A DNA stretch of 64,000 bases from JAJEFO01 sp022819605 (GTDB lineage Bacteria; Pseudomonadota; Alphaproteobacteria; Rhodobacterales; Rhodobacteraceae), in the NCBI GenBank assembly GCA_965221545.1, contig OZ244901.1, positions 806,001 through 870,000 on the forward strand, read 5' to 3'. Of the stretch, positions 35,409 through 45,052 are shown one piece after another. The notes beneath the pieces are model-generated. The model was not told the DNA's origin and did no database searches. It saw only the letters and a program-made list of their open reading frames with translations. The position numbers and the translations under genes were made by a program. The stretch's first letter is position 1. Every line of letters starts with the position of its first letter.

Positions 35409-36625
35409 TGCAACTCGCAGATGTCACACATGGTGATCAGGTAGATGCGCACCATGTCGAGGTAGTCGGGAATGTCGACCCGTTCGTCCGGCATGGTGTT
35501 GTAGCGGCCGCCCGGTCCGCAGACCACGCCTTCCATGCCTCCATGCGCAAAGAGGTGCCCGGCATCCGTCCCGTAGTATCCTGGCGGCGTGATCGCTCCC
35601 GTGGGCTGCGGTTCACCCCGGATCGCCTCGTAGGCAACGTTCAGCGCCGTCACGATCCGTGCGTCCTTTGCCACTTCGAATGCCGGCATGTGGGAATTGC
35701 CGCTGGGAGATTCGATCCGAATTTCCGCTTTCAGCCCCGGCCAGTCCCTTTCCAGCGCGTCCAGAACCGCACGGAAGTCCTTAAGTGCGTTCTCCTGCGT
35801 CTGCCCGGGCCCAATTCGCCCAGATCCGGTCATCCGCACGAAATCCGCCACCTGCGGCGGCCGCCATTCTTCGAAGTCATGGCCCAGCGCGCCACGGATG
35901 GTTCCCACATGCACCCGGTTGATGCCGCGGTGTTCGTCGCTCGGCGCGTCGGAAAAGGTCAGATCGGTCAAGCGCGGAATCAGGTCACAGGCGGCACGGA
36001 TCGCGTCGATCGCCTCTTCGCGCTTGGACATGTGGCGGGTAATCCCGGTCAGCTCGATCGTGAACATGAACGCTTCGGCATGCATGGTCAGCGCCTGCAG
36101 GTCCGTCGGCTCGGAATTGATGAAGTAGTCCGCGCGCGTTCCCGCCTTCACGGCCGCGTAGGTGCCGACACCGCCCTGCAATTCGCCAACGACGTAGGTG
36201 AGGATGACGTCGCCTTTCAGCCGTCTGCCACCCTCGATCAGCGAACGAACCGCGCAGAGCGATGCGGCATCGCCCGCCTTCATGTTCGACACGCCGATCC
36301 CGTAGATGAACTTGTCGTCGACGAGCCCGCCCCAGGGATCGACGGTCCAGCCCTCGCTTACGGGGTTGGTGTCAAGATGGCCATTGAACAGAAGGCTTTT
36401 GCCGCCTCCCGTGCCGCGCCACACGCCGATGGCGTTGACACGGTCGCCCTCGACGGGCTGCAAATGCGCCTCGAGCCCCATCTCGGACATGATCTCGACC
36501 ATGCGCGCGGCCAGCGCGCGCTCGCCTTCGGTATCGGAGTGGCTCTTGTACCGGACCATTTCGGAAAGCGTGCTGAGACAGGCCTGCTCATCAATGGTGC
36601 GGGCAAGCGAAAGAGCATCCGACAT
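35405..36625 (-). CDS. M20-family hydrolase with altered metal site
   Basis: A 406-residue M20-fold protein resembling acetylornithine/succinyl-diaminopimelate deacylases. FNGHLDTN and NSEPTDL are normal. The bridging Asp of the GRGxxDMKG motif is Asn (GIGVSNMKAG), the second Glu of the EE pair is Leu (VGELQGG), and the last His motif reads YNTMPDER. Metal binding is therefore expected to be altered or lost. It sits 15 bp after the ATPase gene and overlaps M24a by four bases, implying consecutive steps. Confidence 0.78.
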   Translation of the reverse strand: MSDALSLARTIDEQACLSTLSEMVRYKSHSDTEGERALAARMVEIMSEMGLEAHLQPVEGDRVNAIGVWRGTGGGKSLLFNGHLDTNPVSEGWTVDPWGGLVDDKFIYGIGVSNMKAGDAASLCAVRSLIEGGRRLKGDVILTYVVGELQGGVGTYAAVKAGTRADYFINSEPTDLQALTMHAEAFMFTIELTGITRHMSKREEAIDAIRAACDLIPRLTDLTFSDAPSDEHRGINRVHVGTIRGALGHDFEEWRPPQVADFVRMTGSGRIGPGQTQENALKDFRAVLDALERDWPGLKAEIRIESPSGNSHMPAFEVAKDARIVTALNVAYEAIRGEPQPTGAITPPGYYGTDAGHLFAHGGMEGVVCGPGGRYNTMPDERVDIPDYLDMVRIYLITMCDICELQ

Positions 36626-36640
36626 ATCGTGATCTCCGTG

Positions 36641-38293
36641 TCAGGCGGCTTGACTGGCGGGTGGCGGAACTGCCTTCAGCAAGGCACGGGTATAGGGGTT
36701 CCGGTCCGGCTCTTCGGCATCGTCTCGATGGAATGCGTCCATCAGCCTGCCGTGCTGCATGACGCATATCCGGTGTGCAAGCTGGCGGACAAGGTTCAGG
36801 TCATGGGTGATGAACAGGCATGCAGTTCCGGTTTGCCGCTGCAGGCTCACCAGGAGTTCGGCGACCGAGGCCTGGACCGACACATCCAGGGAGGCGGTGA
36901 TCTCGTCGCAGATCACGAGTTCAGGCTCCGCGGCGAATGCCCGGGCGATCGCGACTCGCTGCTTTTCTCCGCCCGACAGCTGGTGCGGCAGCCGGTCGGC
37001 GAACTCTCTCGGAAGGCGCACCTGTTCCAGAAGATTCGCGATGCGCTCCGCACGTTGTTCCGGCGGCACGATGCCGTAGAGTTTCAGGGGGCGCGAGAGA
37101 ATTTCCCGCACGCGCTGGCGCGGATTGAGCGACGCATCTGGGTGCTGAAAGACGATCTGCACGGCGCGGCGGTAGGTGCGGTCAATCTCGGACAGCCTTG
37201 CAAAGTTTCGGTCGCCGAAGCGGACGGTACCGTCGAAATCCTGCAAGCCTGACAGGACCTTGCCCATGGTGGACTTGCCCGATCCGGACTCTCCCACCAA
37301 TCCGACAAGTTCCCCCTTCCGGACCTCGATGCTGACGTCCTGTGCGCCTAGATGGGTGGGCTTAGGTGCCAACAGCTGCCCGACAAGCGACTGGCGCCCG
37401 TATTCGACGGTAACGCCTTTTGCAGACATAAGTGCGGGCGCCTCGGGCGGTGGCTCCGCAACGCCTAGCCACTGCTTCGGATTTGGGACAGCGCCAAGCA
37501 GCGCTTTCGTGTAGTCGTCGCGGGGCGTTTGGAAAACCTCCGCGCATGTCCCGCTTTCGACGATCTCGCCCGAGCTGATGACCGAAACGACGTCGGCCAC
37601 CCGGGACACAAGCCCTAAGTCATGCGAGATGTAGAGCGCCGAAATCGACGTCTCGTCCTGCAATTGATTGAAGAGCTCCAGAATTTGCTGCGCCGTGATT
37701 GTGTCGAGAGCCGTGGTCGGCTCATCGAAGACGATCAGTTCGGGGTTGCAGGCAAAGGCAGTGGCGATGACCACTCTTTGCTTTTCGCCGCCTGACGCCT
37801 CGTGCGGGTAACGGCGCAGCATGTCCTTGGGTTTGGCAATGCCGGTTCGGGCCAGCGCGGCTTCGCTCTCTTCCAGGGCTTCCTGCGACGTCAGGCCCCG
37901 ATGGCGGACCAGGACTTCCGAGAGCTGCTCGCCCAGGCGCATCGCGGGATTGAGCGAGGTGGAGGGGTCCTGAAAGACCATGCTGATCCGCCGCCCCCTG
38001 ATTTCCAGGATTTGCGAAAGAGACTGGTCGCGAAGGCTTTCCCCAGACAGAAGCAGTCTCCCGTCGTTCTCGATCGCGTTTTCCGGAAGATATCGGAGGA
38101 TCGCCCAGGCCAGAGAGGACTTTCCGGATCCCGACTCTCCCACCAGTCCGTGCGTCTGGCCGTGCGCCACGCGAAGGTCGATGTCTTTCAGGGCGTGGAT
38201 CGGGCCGGACGACGTCGCGTAGCTGAGCGAATACCCGGAAACTTCCAGGACGGGCGTGTCCACGCCGTCACCGTGTGTGTTCGCGCCCGCCAC
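36641..38293 (-). CDS. Peptide-type ABC transporter, fused double ATPase (second system)
   Basis: A 550-residue protein with two ABC domains. The first has GESGSGKSSLAW, a SGGEKQRVVIATAF signature and LIVFDEPTTALD; the second has GESGSGKSTMGK, LSGGEKQRVAIARAF and LVICDEITASLD. GTG 38293 is chosen as start: it lies one base after the DppC-type stop with GGCGGAG upstream. GTG 38263 is possible. It energises the DppB/DppC-type pore. Confidence 0.87.
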   Translation of the reverse strand: MAGANTHGDGVDTPVLEVSGYSLSYATSSGPIHALKDIDLRVAHGQTHGLVGESGSGKSSLAWAILRYLPENAIENDGRLLLSGESLRDQSLSQILEIRGRRISMVFQDPSTSLNPAMRLGEQLSEVLVRHRGLTSQEALEESEAALARTGIAKPKDMLRRYPHEASGGEKQRVVIATAFACNPELIVFDEPTTALDTITAQQILELFNQLQDETSISALYISHDLGLVSRVADVVSVISSGEIVESGTCAEVFQTPRDDYTKALLGAVPNPKQWLGVAEPPPEAPALMSAKGVTVEYGRQSLVGQLLAPKPTHLGAQDVSIEVRKGELVGLVGESGSGKSTMGKVLSGLQDFDGTVRFGDRNFARLSEIDRTYRRAVQIVFQHPDASLNPRQRVREILSRPLKLYGIVPPEQRAERIANLLEQVRLPREFADRLPHQLSGGEKQRVAIARAFAAEPELVICDEITASLDVSVQASVAELLVSLQRQTGTACLFITHDLNLVRQLAHRICVMQHGRLMDAFHRDDAEEPDRNPYTRALLKAVPPPASQAA

Positions 38294-38294
38294 G

Positions 38295-39113
38295 TCAGCG
38301 GCTCCGCCGTGGGTCGAGGCTGTCGCGCAGTGCATCGCCGAAGAGGTTGAATCCCATGGCCGCCATGGCAATTGCGACGCCGGGCACGGCCACGGTCCAT
38401 GCATTTCGGAACATGAATTGCCGTGCTTCGGCGACCATCAAGCCCCATTCGGTCGAGGGCGGTTGAGCGCCCAGCCCGAGAAAGCCCAACGTGGCGCCGA
38501 TCATGATTGCAAATGCCACGCGGATGGTGGCCTCGACGATGATCGGACCGACCGCGTTGGGCAGGACCTCGCGCAGGACGATGTAGTGCGAGCGTTCTCC
38601 GCGCGCGACGGCGGCGAGCACGTATTCCCGAGTCCGGATCGACAGCACCGAACTGCGCGCGATCCGCGCCATTCCAGGAGTAAAGGCAATGGCGACCGCC
38701 AGCATCGCCTGTCCCATGCCGCCGCCGAGAAAGGTGACGATGAGCAGCGTGAAGAGCAGTTCGGGCACCGCCAGCAACCCATCGAGGATGCGCATGATGA
38801 CGCTGTCGATCCAGCCGCCCGCGGTACCTGCAATCACACCGATGATGCTGCCCGCGCCCACCCCCAAAAGCGTCGCGCCAAGGCCAAAAAAGACCGTCGA
38901 TGGCGCGCCGTTCAACAGCCGAGACAGCAAGTCGCGACCGAACTGATCGGTGCCCAGCCAATGTGCCGCCGACGGTCCCTGCAGACGGTCGGCGGGGTGG
39001 AAGGTCTGCGGATCGTAAGGTGCCACAAACGGCCCGAAAATTGCAGCCCCCATGACCAGGAGCAACAGGCCAAGCCCGGTCATGCCGGCCGCCGCCCGGA
39101 ACGCCTTAGGCAT
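38295..39113 (-). CDS. Peptide-type ABC permease (DppC-like, second system)
   Basis: A 272-residue permease with HWLGTDQFGRDLLSRLL near the N-terminus and the coupling loop TREYVLAAVARGERSHYIVLR. About six membrane segments. It overlaps the DppB-type gene end by 8 nt. Confidence 0.88.
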   Translation of the reverse strand: MPKAFRAAAGMTGLGLLLLVMGAAIFGPFVAPYDPQTFHPADRLQGPSAAHWLGTDQFGRDLLSRLLNGAPSTVFFGLGATLLGVGAGSIIGVIAGTAGGWIDSVIMRILDGLLAVPELLFTLLIVTFLGGGMGQAMLAVAIAFTPGMARIARSSVLSIRTREYVLAAVARGERSHYIVLREVLPNAVGPIIVEATIRVAFAIMIGATLGFLGLGAQPPSTEWGLMVAEARQFMFRNAWTVAVPGVAIAMAAMGFNLFGDALRDSLDPRRSR

Positions 39114-40056
39114 AGCGCACCCTCGGGTCGAGGATGGCGATCACGATGTCGGACAGTAGATTCGACAGCGCATAGACCGTCGCGAGAACCAGGGTGATGG
39201 CCTGGATCACCGGAAGATCACGGTTCTCCAGCGCGTAGATCAGAAGGCGCCCGAGCCCGGGCCAGGCAAAAATCTCTTCAACCACGATGATGCCGCCCAG
39301 AAGATACCCGATATCGAGCGAGATCACCGCCACGGCCGGGGCCAGCGAATTTGGCAGCGCATGGCGGCGGATCACGCGGCGTTCGCGCAACCCCTTAAGC
39401 CGCGCTGCGCGGATGTAGTCGCTGGACAGGACTTCGGACATCTCCGATCGCACCTGGCGCGAGATGTGCGCAGTCAGTATCAGGCCGAGCGTGGCTGCGG
39501 GCAGAACCACGTGCGACGAAAATCCGCCCACGCTCTCGCCCAGGGAGACAAATCCGCCTGCCGGGAAAAGCCCCAGCGCCGGACCCGCAAGGAAGATCAG
39601 AAGCAGCGTTGCGGTCACGAATTCCGGCATTGATGCACCGATATAGGAAAACATGCCGATGATGAGATCGGCCACGGTCCCCCGCTTGATCGCTGCCAGA
39701 ACGCCCAGCGGAATGGCGATGACCGTGACGGAAACCAGTGCCGTTACGGCCAGCGAGGCGGAATTCCAGAACGCATCGCCAACCACGTCGGCCACCGGCA
39801 ATGACAAGCGCAGCGATTGACCCAAATCGCCCTGCAAGATACCGCCGATCCAGTCGAGATATTGAATGTACCAAGGCCGGTTGAGGCCGAGTCTGCTCTC
39901 CAGTGCAGCCACGGCCTCATCCGTTCCGTACTCGCCCAGGATCATCACGGCGGCGTTTCCCGGCAGAATCATCGTGATCGCGAAAACCGCGAAGGTCACG
40001 ACAAAAAGTACCAGGATTACCGCCAGAAGACGCCGGACAAGGTAACCTAGTGTCAC
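39106..40056 (-). CDS. Peptide-type ABC permease (DppB-like, second system)
   Basis: A 316-residue permease with about six membrane segments, an early NAAVMILGEYGTDEAVAAL loop and the coupling loop YIRAARLKGLRERRVIRRHA. It uses a GTG start four bases after the binding-protein stop. Confidence 0.87.
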   Translation of the reverse strand: MTLGYLVRRLLAVILVLFVVTFAVFAITMILPGNAAVMILGEYGTDEAVAALESRLGLNRPWYIQYLDWIGGILQGDLGQSLRLSLPVADVVGDAFWNSASLAVTALVSVTVIAIPLGVLAAIKRGTVADLIIGMFSYIGASMPEFVTATLLLIFLAGPALGLFPAGGFVSLGESVGGFSSHVVLPAATLGLILTAHISRQVRSEMSEVLSSDYIRAARLKGLRERRVIRRHALPNSLAPAVAVISLDIGYLLGGIIVVEEIFAWPGLGRLLIYALENRDLPVIQAITLVLATVYALSNLLSDIVIAILDPRVRYA

Positions 40057-40060
40057 GTGG

Positions 40061-41596
40061 TCACTCGTCGAGCCAGACGTTTTCCAGGTAGAAGTACCGG
40101 TTGATCGGGTTCAACGTGTAGCCTTGCACATTCTCCCTGCTGGCCGTCAGGACGTCCTCGTAGAACGCGATGATGTAGGGCAGTTCGGCGAGCATCAGTT
40201 CCTGGGCCTTGGTGTAGGCATCGGCCCGCTCGGACTCGATCGTGGTCGAACGACCCGCCTGCACCAGGGCATCGAACTCCTCGTTCGCCCAGCCGGTGTC
40301 CTCGTAAGACGCATTCGAGGTCAGGAGCAGATTGAAGGTCGCGTCTTCGGTCGGCTGCATCCCCCAGTAGGCCATGTAGAAGCCGCCCTTGCGCCAGACG
40401 TTGGCGAGGTACGTGTCGTGCGGCATGGTCTCGACATTGATGTCGAAGCCGGCAGGCAATGCCATCTGCTTGATCGCGATTGCCACCTGCGCCCGGATCG
40501 CCGGACGGTTCGAGGCGACGAGATCGAGCTTGAGGCCATCGGGATAGCCGGCTTCGGCCAGAAGCGCCTTCGCCCTTTCCGGATCATAGTTCTTCTCTGG
40601 CGTGTCGATGCGGAACCTGAACTCGGGTGACAGGATATTGTCATGCGCGGGCCGACCGAGACCCTCGAGCACGAGGTCGACGAGAAGCTGGCGGTCAATT
40701 GCGTAGGCCAGGGCCTCGCGCACGCGCAGATCGTCGAATGGTTCCTGGTCGAAGCGCATTACCACGTTCACGTAGCGACCCGAGGGCACTCGCAGCGCAT
40801 TGACCCCAGGCGCGCTGGAGATGCGCTCGTAGTCGGCTTGCTGGACCAGCAGCATCACGTCGATGTCGCCAGACAGGAAGTTCGTGGTCTCTGCCGCCAG
40901 ATCCGGGAACAGGTGCATTTCAACGGCGTCGAGGTAGGGCTTTCCCTCGATGAAGTAGTCATCGTTTCGCACCAGCCGGGTTATCCGTGCACTGTCATAG
41001 CTTTCCATCTTGAACGGGCCGGTGCCGTTCACGACGGTTTCGAGCATCGCATGATCGCCGGCCAGCGCCTCTTCCGACATGATCCGCGCGTTGGCGTGTG
41101 CGGTTGATGTCGGGAAGTCGGCAAATGGCGTCTTAAGGCTGAATTTCACGGTCAGGTCGTCAACCGCTTCGACGCTGTCGATCATGTTCAGTACCGATGC
41201 AGCCGAGGCCGGGACGTCGGGATTCAGAATCGCCTCGTAGGTGGCGACCACGTCCGAGGCCGTCGCAGGCGTCCCGTCGTGAAAGGTCACGCCCTCGCGA
41301 AGGTGGAACGTGAACTCTGTGGCATCGGCACTGCCCTCCCAGCTCTCGGCCAGGTCGGGCATCGGCTGGCTGTCGGGGCCGATCCGTGTCAGGCCGGAAT
41401 AGGCCATGTCGATCACCGGGTATTCCGCCGGTCCCGACAGTGACAGCACGTTCAGCGTTGCGATCCGGGTGGAATGGCTGATCTTGAGCGTTCCGCCCAT
41501 TTTCGGATCGCCTTGAGCGGCGCCCAAGGTTGGCACAGCGAGCGTCAGCGCCATGGCCAGAAGCGCGCTGCGACGTGGAATATCGTAGAATGACAT
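40061..41596 (-). CDS. Peptide-type periplasmic binding protein (DppA-like, second system)
   Basis: A 511-residue solute-binding family 5 protein. The signal peptide (RRSALLAMALTLAVPTLG, cleavage near AAQ) has an Arg pair that might suit Tat export. The mature part has YEAILNPD-type and FHLREGVTFHDGTPAT segments. AAGGAG lies upstream of the ATG. Its ligand is presumably the substrate of the flanking M24/M20 enzymes and need not be a peptide. Confidence 0.86.
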   Translation of the reverse strand: MSFYDIPRRSALLAMALTLAVPTLGAAQGDPKMGGTLKISHSTRIATLNVLSLSGPAEYPVIDMAYSGLTRIGPDSQPMPDLAESWEGSADATEFTFHLREGVTFHDGTPATASDVVATYEAILNPDVPASAASVLNMIDSVEAVDDLTVKFSLKTPFADFPTSTAHANARIMSEEALAGDHAMLETVVNGTGPFKMESYDSARITRLVRNDDYFIEGKPYLDAVEMHLFPDLAAETTNFLSGDIDVMLLVQQADYERISSAPGVNALRVPSGRYVNVVMRFDQEPFDDLRVREALAYAIDRQLLVDLVLEGLGRPAHDNILSPEFRFRIDTPEKNYDPERAKALLAEAGYPDGLKLDLVASNRPAIRAQVAIAIKQMALPAGFDINVETMPHDTYLANVWRKGGFYMAYWGMQPTEDATFNLLLTSNASYEDTGWANEEFDALVQAGRSTTIESERADAYTKAQELMLAELPYIIAFYEDVLTASRENVQGYTLNPINRYFYLENVWLDE

Positions 41597-41616
41597 TTTC
41601 GGTTCTCCTTGTTGTT

Positions 41617-41635
41617 GTCCGGCACTATACCGGAC
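41617..41635. promoter_or_regulatory. Inverted repeat GTCCGG-N7-CCGGAC before the second dppA-like gene
   Basis: Perfect 6-bp arms with a 7-nt centre lie between the M24b stop and the binding-protein start, about 20 bp from the latter. It could be an mRNA hairpin that tunes binding-protein expression or a protein site. One arm overlaps a GGTATA half-site on the minus strand, similar to half of the GntR operator. Confidence 0.3.
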
Positions 41636-41653
41636 GGTTCGCTTTTCGTCGTG

Positions 41654-42832
41654 TCAGTGTACTACTGTCAGGTCGTCGGGCAGTCCGGTCAGCACTTCCG
41701 GCTCCCCGTCCGTCACCAGAAGGGTATGGCCGACGCCCATCCCGTAGCCCGTGTCGCTGTCCCCGATCATGACATGGTAGAACAGCGTCATTCCGGGTTC
41801 GCAAACAGTTGCATTCCCCGAATAGATCATGGGCGGCACGTCCATGCTCGTTGGAGAGAACGTGCAACCCACCGAATAGCCTGTCGCGCCGTAGCGGTGC
41901 CTTTTGTAGCCGCCTGCGTCGAGCCCTTGGGCATGAACGTCGAAAATCTCGCCCAAGGTCGTTCCAGGGCGCGCGATTTCGGTCATCCGATGCAGCGTCT
42001 CACGGGCGACGTCGTACATATTGCGATGCGCTTCCGGCACGTCGCCGAACAGGATGGTCCATTCCGTCTTGACGTTGTACCGGCGATAGGCGACCGGGTA
42101 TTCCACGAGGATCTGATCTTGCGCCTCGATCCGGCGAGGCTCTGACACGCCGCGCCCGTACACGGCACGCGGCCCCGAATTGAACAGTGGCGGATTCGGC
42201 GGCATGTCTGCACCGTCCTGCAGGATCGAGGTCAGGTAAGCCGCCTTGATTTCACTGTCCAGAATGCCGGGGCGCGAGGCCGCGATGACGGCCTCCAGCG
42301 ACCGGTCGAGGATTTCCGCCGCCTTGCGGGTATAGGCGATTTCTGCCGGCGACTTGATCAGCCGAAGTCGCCGGATCAGGTGGTCGTCATCGACCAGCGT
42401 GCACCAGCCGTCCAGGGCATGCTGCACCCGCCAGAGGTTCCAGCCGGTCAGCCCGTGGGTGTTCAGCTCGATCCCGATGCGCCCGCCGTCCAGGTGGAGC
42501 TCCTCCAGGATGGACTTCAGGTCCATTGCCGGATTGGCGTCGTCAGCATCCCACCAGATTCGGATATCCTCGATGGTGCTGGTTTGGCGTGCCTGAACCA
42601 GATCCGGGCGGCGGGTCAACAGGACGATCGGGCGGTCATCCGCAGTTATCACGGCGCATTGAAAAAAGACGTAGCCCCCGGTGTCGTAGCCGGTCAGCCA
42701 GAAATGGCTTTCCTGGGCGAAGACAAGCATGGCGTCCAAGCCGCGGTTCCCAAGCTCGGATCTCAGACGCGCCTGCCTCGAAAGATGCTCCTCTCGCGGG
42801 AACGGAGTGGCTGCGCACGGTTCACTCGACAT
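41654..42832 (-). CDS. Creatinase/ectoine-hydrolase-like M24 hydrolase (copy b)
   Basis: A 392-residue paralogue of the gene at 34197-35408, with shared stretches such as VFAQESHFWLTGYDTGGYVFF and MDVPPMIYSGN. Metal-ligand positions are again replaced (Glu in LVEYP, Lys in YNVKTEW, Tyr in GYSVG, His in FYHVMI and GVGHT). The catalytic-type Glu in KTEW is retained. ATG 42832 is preceded by a GGGGGGAA run. It is the first gene of the leftward operon, 40 nt downstream of a predicted promoter/operator. Confidence 0.8.
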   Translation of the reverse strand: MSSEPCAATPFPREEHLSRQARLRSELGNRGLDAMLVFAQESHFWLTGYDTGGYVFFQCAVITADDRPIVLLTRRPDLVQARQTSTIEDIRIWWDADDANPAMDLKSILEELHLDGGRIGIELNTHGLTGWNLWRVQHALDGWCTLVDDDHLIRRLRLIKSPAEIAYTRKAAEILDRSLEAVIAASRPGILDSEIKAAYLTSILQDGADMPPNPPLFNSGPRAVYGRGVSEPRRIEAQDQILVEYPVAYRRYNVKTEWTILFGDVPEAHRNMYDVARETLHRMTEIARPGTTLGEIFDVHAQGLDAGGYKRHRYGATGYSVGCTFSPTSMDVPPMIYSGNATVCEPGMTLFYHVMIGDSDTGYGMGVGHTLLVTDGEPEVLTGLPDDLTVVH

Positions 42833-42878
42833 GTCTTGCGTCTGTTCCCCCCTGATCGCCGCCAATGCCTTCCAAAAA

Positions 42879-42907
42879 AGCCTATGAGATGGTATACCAT
42901 CCGTCAA
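42879..42907 (-). promoter_or_regulatory. Promoter with GntR operator GATGGTATACCATC in the spacer
   Basis: On the minus strand TTGACG (42902-42907) and TAGGCT (42879-42884) are 17 nt apart. The perfect 14-bp palindrome GATGGTATACCATC (42888-42901) fills the spacer. Its core TGGTATACCA is the classical site of FadR-subfamily GntR proteins. It lies in the divergent region of the GntR gene at 43044, which is therefore the probable repressor. Confidence 0.72.
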
Positions 42908-43043
42908 CCATGTGAATACCAACGCGCTAGAAGGGCGCGGCAAGTCTGTTCTGACCTTGCGCCATGTTCCGACGGCTTCTCGTGGTGCAAAGGAAAGGAC
43001 TCTCTTGGAACGGATTCGTCCTGCCACAAAAGGGGCTTGAGAT

Positions 43044-43757
43044 TTGAGCTTTCCACCAGATAAGGCCTCTTGGGATTGGACAGGCAGAGGGTCCACCGAC
43101 TTGAACGTGCAAGACGAGAGGCTCGCGCCGAGGGCGTATCAGCAGATCCTTGACCTGATCTTGTCGGGCAAGACGCGGCCCGGCGAGCAATTGAACGAAC
43201 GTCAGTTGGCAGACATGCTTGGAATGTCCCGCACCCCTGTGCGGGACGCTCTGTTGATGCTTGAGGCCGAGGGACTGATAGTCCGTCAAGGGCGGATGGG
43301 CGTCCAGATCAAGCAGATGCACATCGACGAGTTTCTCGATGCGCTGCAGGTCCGTGCCCTGCTGGAGCCGGCAGTCTCGCGCATGGCGGCGGGCAAGGTC
43401 GACCACGCGGCGCTCGATGAGCTGGAGCGTTCGCTGCACAGCGCAATCGACATGGCGGACGCAACCGGGAGCGGAATGGACCGGTCCCAGACTCGCTGGA
43501 TCGACGACACTCTGCACAGCCTGATCTCGGATTCTGCGGGCAACGCGCAACTGTCGGCCATCGTGCGCAACTTGCGCCGAAAGACACAGATCTTCGACCT
43601 GAAGAACCTCCCCGAGCGTGCGGTCGCGACCTGCCGGGAACATCTGGACATCATCTCCGCACTTCGCCTTGGCGATGGCGAGAAGACTGCCGAGGCAATG
43701 GCACTGCACCTCGAACAGGTCCGAGCCAGCATCATAGCTCGGCTAAGCCGGCGATGA
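43044..43757 (+). CDS. GntR-family regulator, FCD (FadR) subfamily
   Basis: A 237-residue regulator. The winged helix is in PGEQLNERQLADMLGMSRTPVRDALLMLEAEGLI; the FCD effector domain carries DDTLH, REH and LHLEQ metal-type residues. TTG 43044 has AGGGG at suitable spacing; GTG 43107 is an alternative. It heads the rightward operon and overlaps the next gene by ATGA. It likely controls both divergent operons through the TGGTATACCA palindrome. Confidence 0.87.
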   Translation: MSFPPDKASWDWTGRGSTDLNVQDERLAPRAYQQILDLILSGKTRPGEQLNERQLADMLGMSRTPVRDALLMLEAEGLIVRQGRMGVQIKQMHIDEFLDALQVRALLEPAVSRMAAGKVDHAALDELERSLHSAIDMADATGSGMDRSQTRWIDDTLHSLISDSAGNAQLSAIVRNLRRKTQIFDLKNLPERAVATCREHLDIISALRLGDGEKTAEAMALHLEQVRASIIARLSRR

Positions 43758-45052
43758 ACGATCCTTCCCCGGTCCTTGGAAGCACGGATTTTTCGCCGGA
43801 CATTGCGCTGGCCGAGCGGCTGTTCGACGAATTGCGCCATCGGACGTCGGACATGCGCGGGGTCACCCGGATGTCCTATGGACCTGGCGAGGAGATCGCT
43901 CATGCCATTGTGCGCAGGGAAGCCGAGGCGCTGGGGCTTGGGACCGAGACCGACGCGGCCTGCAACCTGTACCTGACCCTGCCGGGCCAGACCGATGCAC
44001 CAAGGATCGTCATCGGTTCGCACCTCGATTCCGTGCCCAAGGGTGGCAATTTCGACGGAGCTGCGGGAGTGCTGATGGGACTTTCGGTGCTTTCAGGGCT
44101 TGTGGCTGCAGGTCGGGTGCCGCCCTGGCCGATCACAGTGATGGCGATCCGTGCTGAAGAAAGCGCTTGGTTTTCAGCCTCTTACATCGGAAGCCGCGCG
44201 GCATTTGGCCGGCTTGCGGCGCAAGAGCTGGACACGGTGGTGCGTGCGGGTGACGGCGTGACCTTGCGGCAGGCCATCGCGTTGGCGGGCGGGCACGTTG
44301 ACGATGTCGCCTTGGGCTGCGGTCACTGGGCACCAGACGACGTGGCGGCGTTCCTGGAGCCGCATATCGAACAGGGCCCCGTTCTGGCGTCGAAAGACAT
44401 GCCGCTCGGCATCGTGACAAACATCAGGGGCAGCCTGCGTTTCCGTCGCGCGGTCTGCCGCGGCGCCTATGCGCATTCGGGAACAACGCCGCGCGAAGTG
44501 CGCCGTGATGCGGTGCTCGCCGTTTCCGAGCTGGTCGCAGAGCTTGATCAGGCGTGGCGCCGGTTCCAGGAGCAAGGCAAGGACCTCACCGTAACTGTCG
44601 GCGAGATCGCGACGGATCCCGAAGAAGCCTCGTTCTCCAAGGTTGCCGGCCTTGTGCGGTTCTCGCTTGATGTCCGCAGCAATTCTCTCGCCACGCTGGA
44701 CGAGTTCGCGATCGAGCTGAAGTCGATAGCGGCCACCATCGAAAACGATCGAAACGTCAGTTTCGACTTCGGTCCGCGCACGTCCACGACGCCGGCCAGA
44801 ATGCATCCGGCCGTGATCGCTGGGCTGAGACAATCCGCCGATGAGGCCCAGCAACCTGTGCTCGACATGCCCTGCGGCGCGGGCCACGACGCCGCCACAT
44901 TCGCAGCTCTCAGCGTTCCGACAGGAATGCTGCTTCTTCGCAACGAGAACGGCAGCCACAATCCTGACGAGCACATGGACATCAACGACTTCAGCGCCGG
45001 TGCGGAGGTGCTTATGCGGTTCTGTCTGTCCCCGCCGGACATCCCGAAATGA
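43754..45052 (+). CDS. N-carbamoyl-amino-acid hydrolase/allantoate-amidohydrolase-like M20
   Basis: A 432-residue M20 enzyme of the carbamoylase group. GSHLDSVPKGGNFDGAAGV supplies His and Asp ligands; AEES, LEPHIEQGPVL and GSHNPDEHMD complete the site. Family members hydrolyse N-carbamoyl or ureido groups, releasing ammonia and CO2. The usual EExxRF is EESAWF here. It is coupled to GntR (ATGA) and to the next dehydrogenase (ATGA). Confidence 0.82.
   Translation: MNDPSPVLGSTDFSPDIALAERLFDELRHRTSDMRGVTRMSYGPGEEIAHAIVRREAEALGLGTETDAACNLYLTLPGQTDAPRIVIGSHLDSVPKGGNFDGAAGVLMGLSVLSGLVAAGRVPPWPITVMAIRAEESAWFSASYIGSRAAFGRLAAQELDTVVRAGDGVTLRQAIALAGGHVDDVALGCGHWAPDDVAAFLEPHIEQGPVLASKDMPLGIVTNIRGSLRFRRAVCRGAYAHSGTTPREVRRDAVLAVSELVAELDQAWRRFQEQGKDLTVTVGEIATDPEEASFSKVAGLVRFSLDVRSNSLATLDEFAIELKSIAATIENDRNVSFDFGPRTSTTPARMHPAVIAGLRQSADEAQQPVLDMPCGAGHDAATFAALSVPTGMLLLRNENGSHNPDEHMDINDFSAGAEVLMRFCLSPPDIPK

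Noticed and set aside
34197..36625. Ectoine degradation genes (doeA/doeB or eutD/eutE) as a direct name for the M24a/M20 pair
   Set aside because: The architecture is reminiscent, but the M20 has lost metal ligands and I see no ectoine-specific transporter, DoeC-type dehydrogenase or AsnC-type regulator alongside, so the name would overstate the evidence.
35375..37252. A 625-codon open frame on the plus strand
   Set aside because: It is exactly antisense to the M20 and ABC ATPase genes, has no recognisable domain and is rich in His/Arg/Asp, as expected of GC-rich antisense frames.
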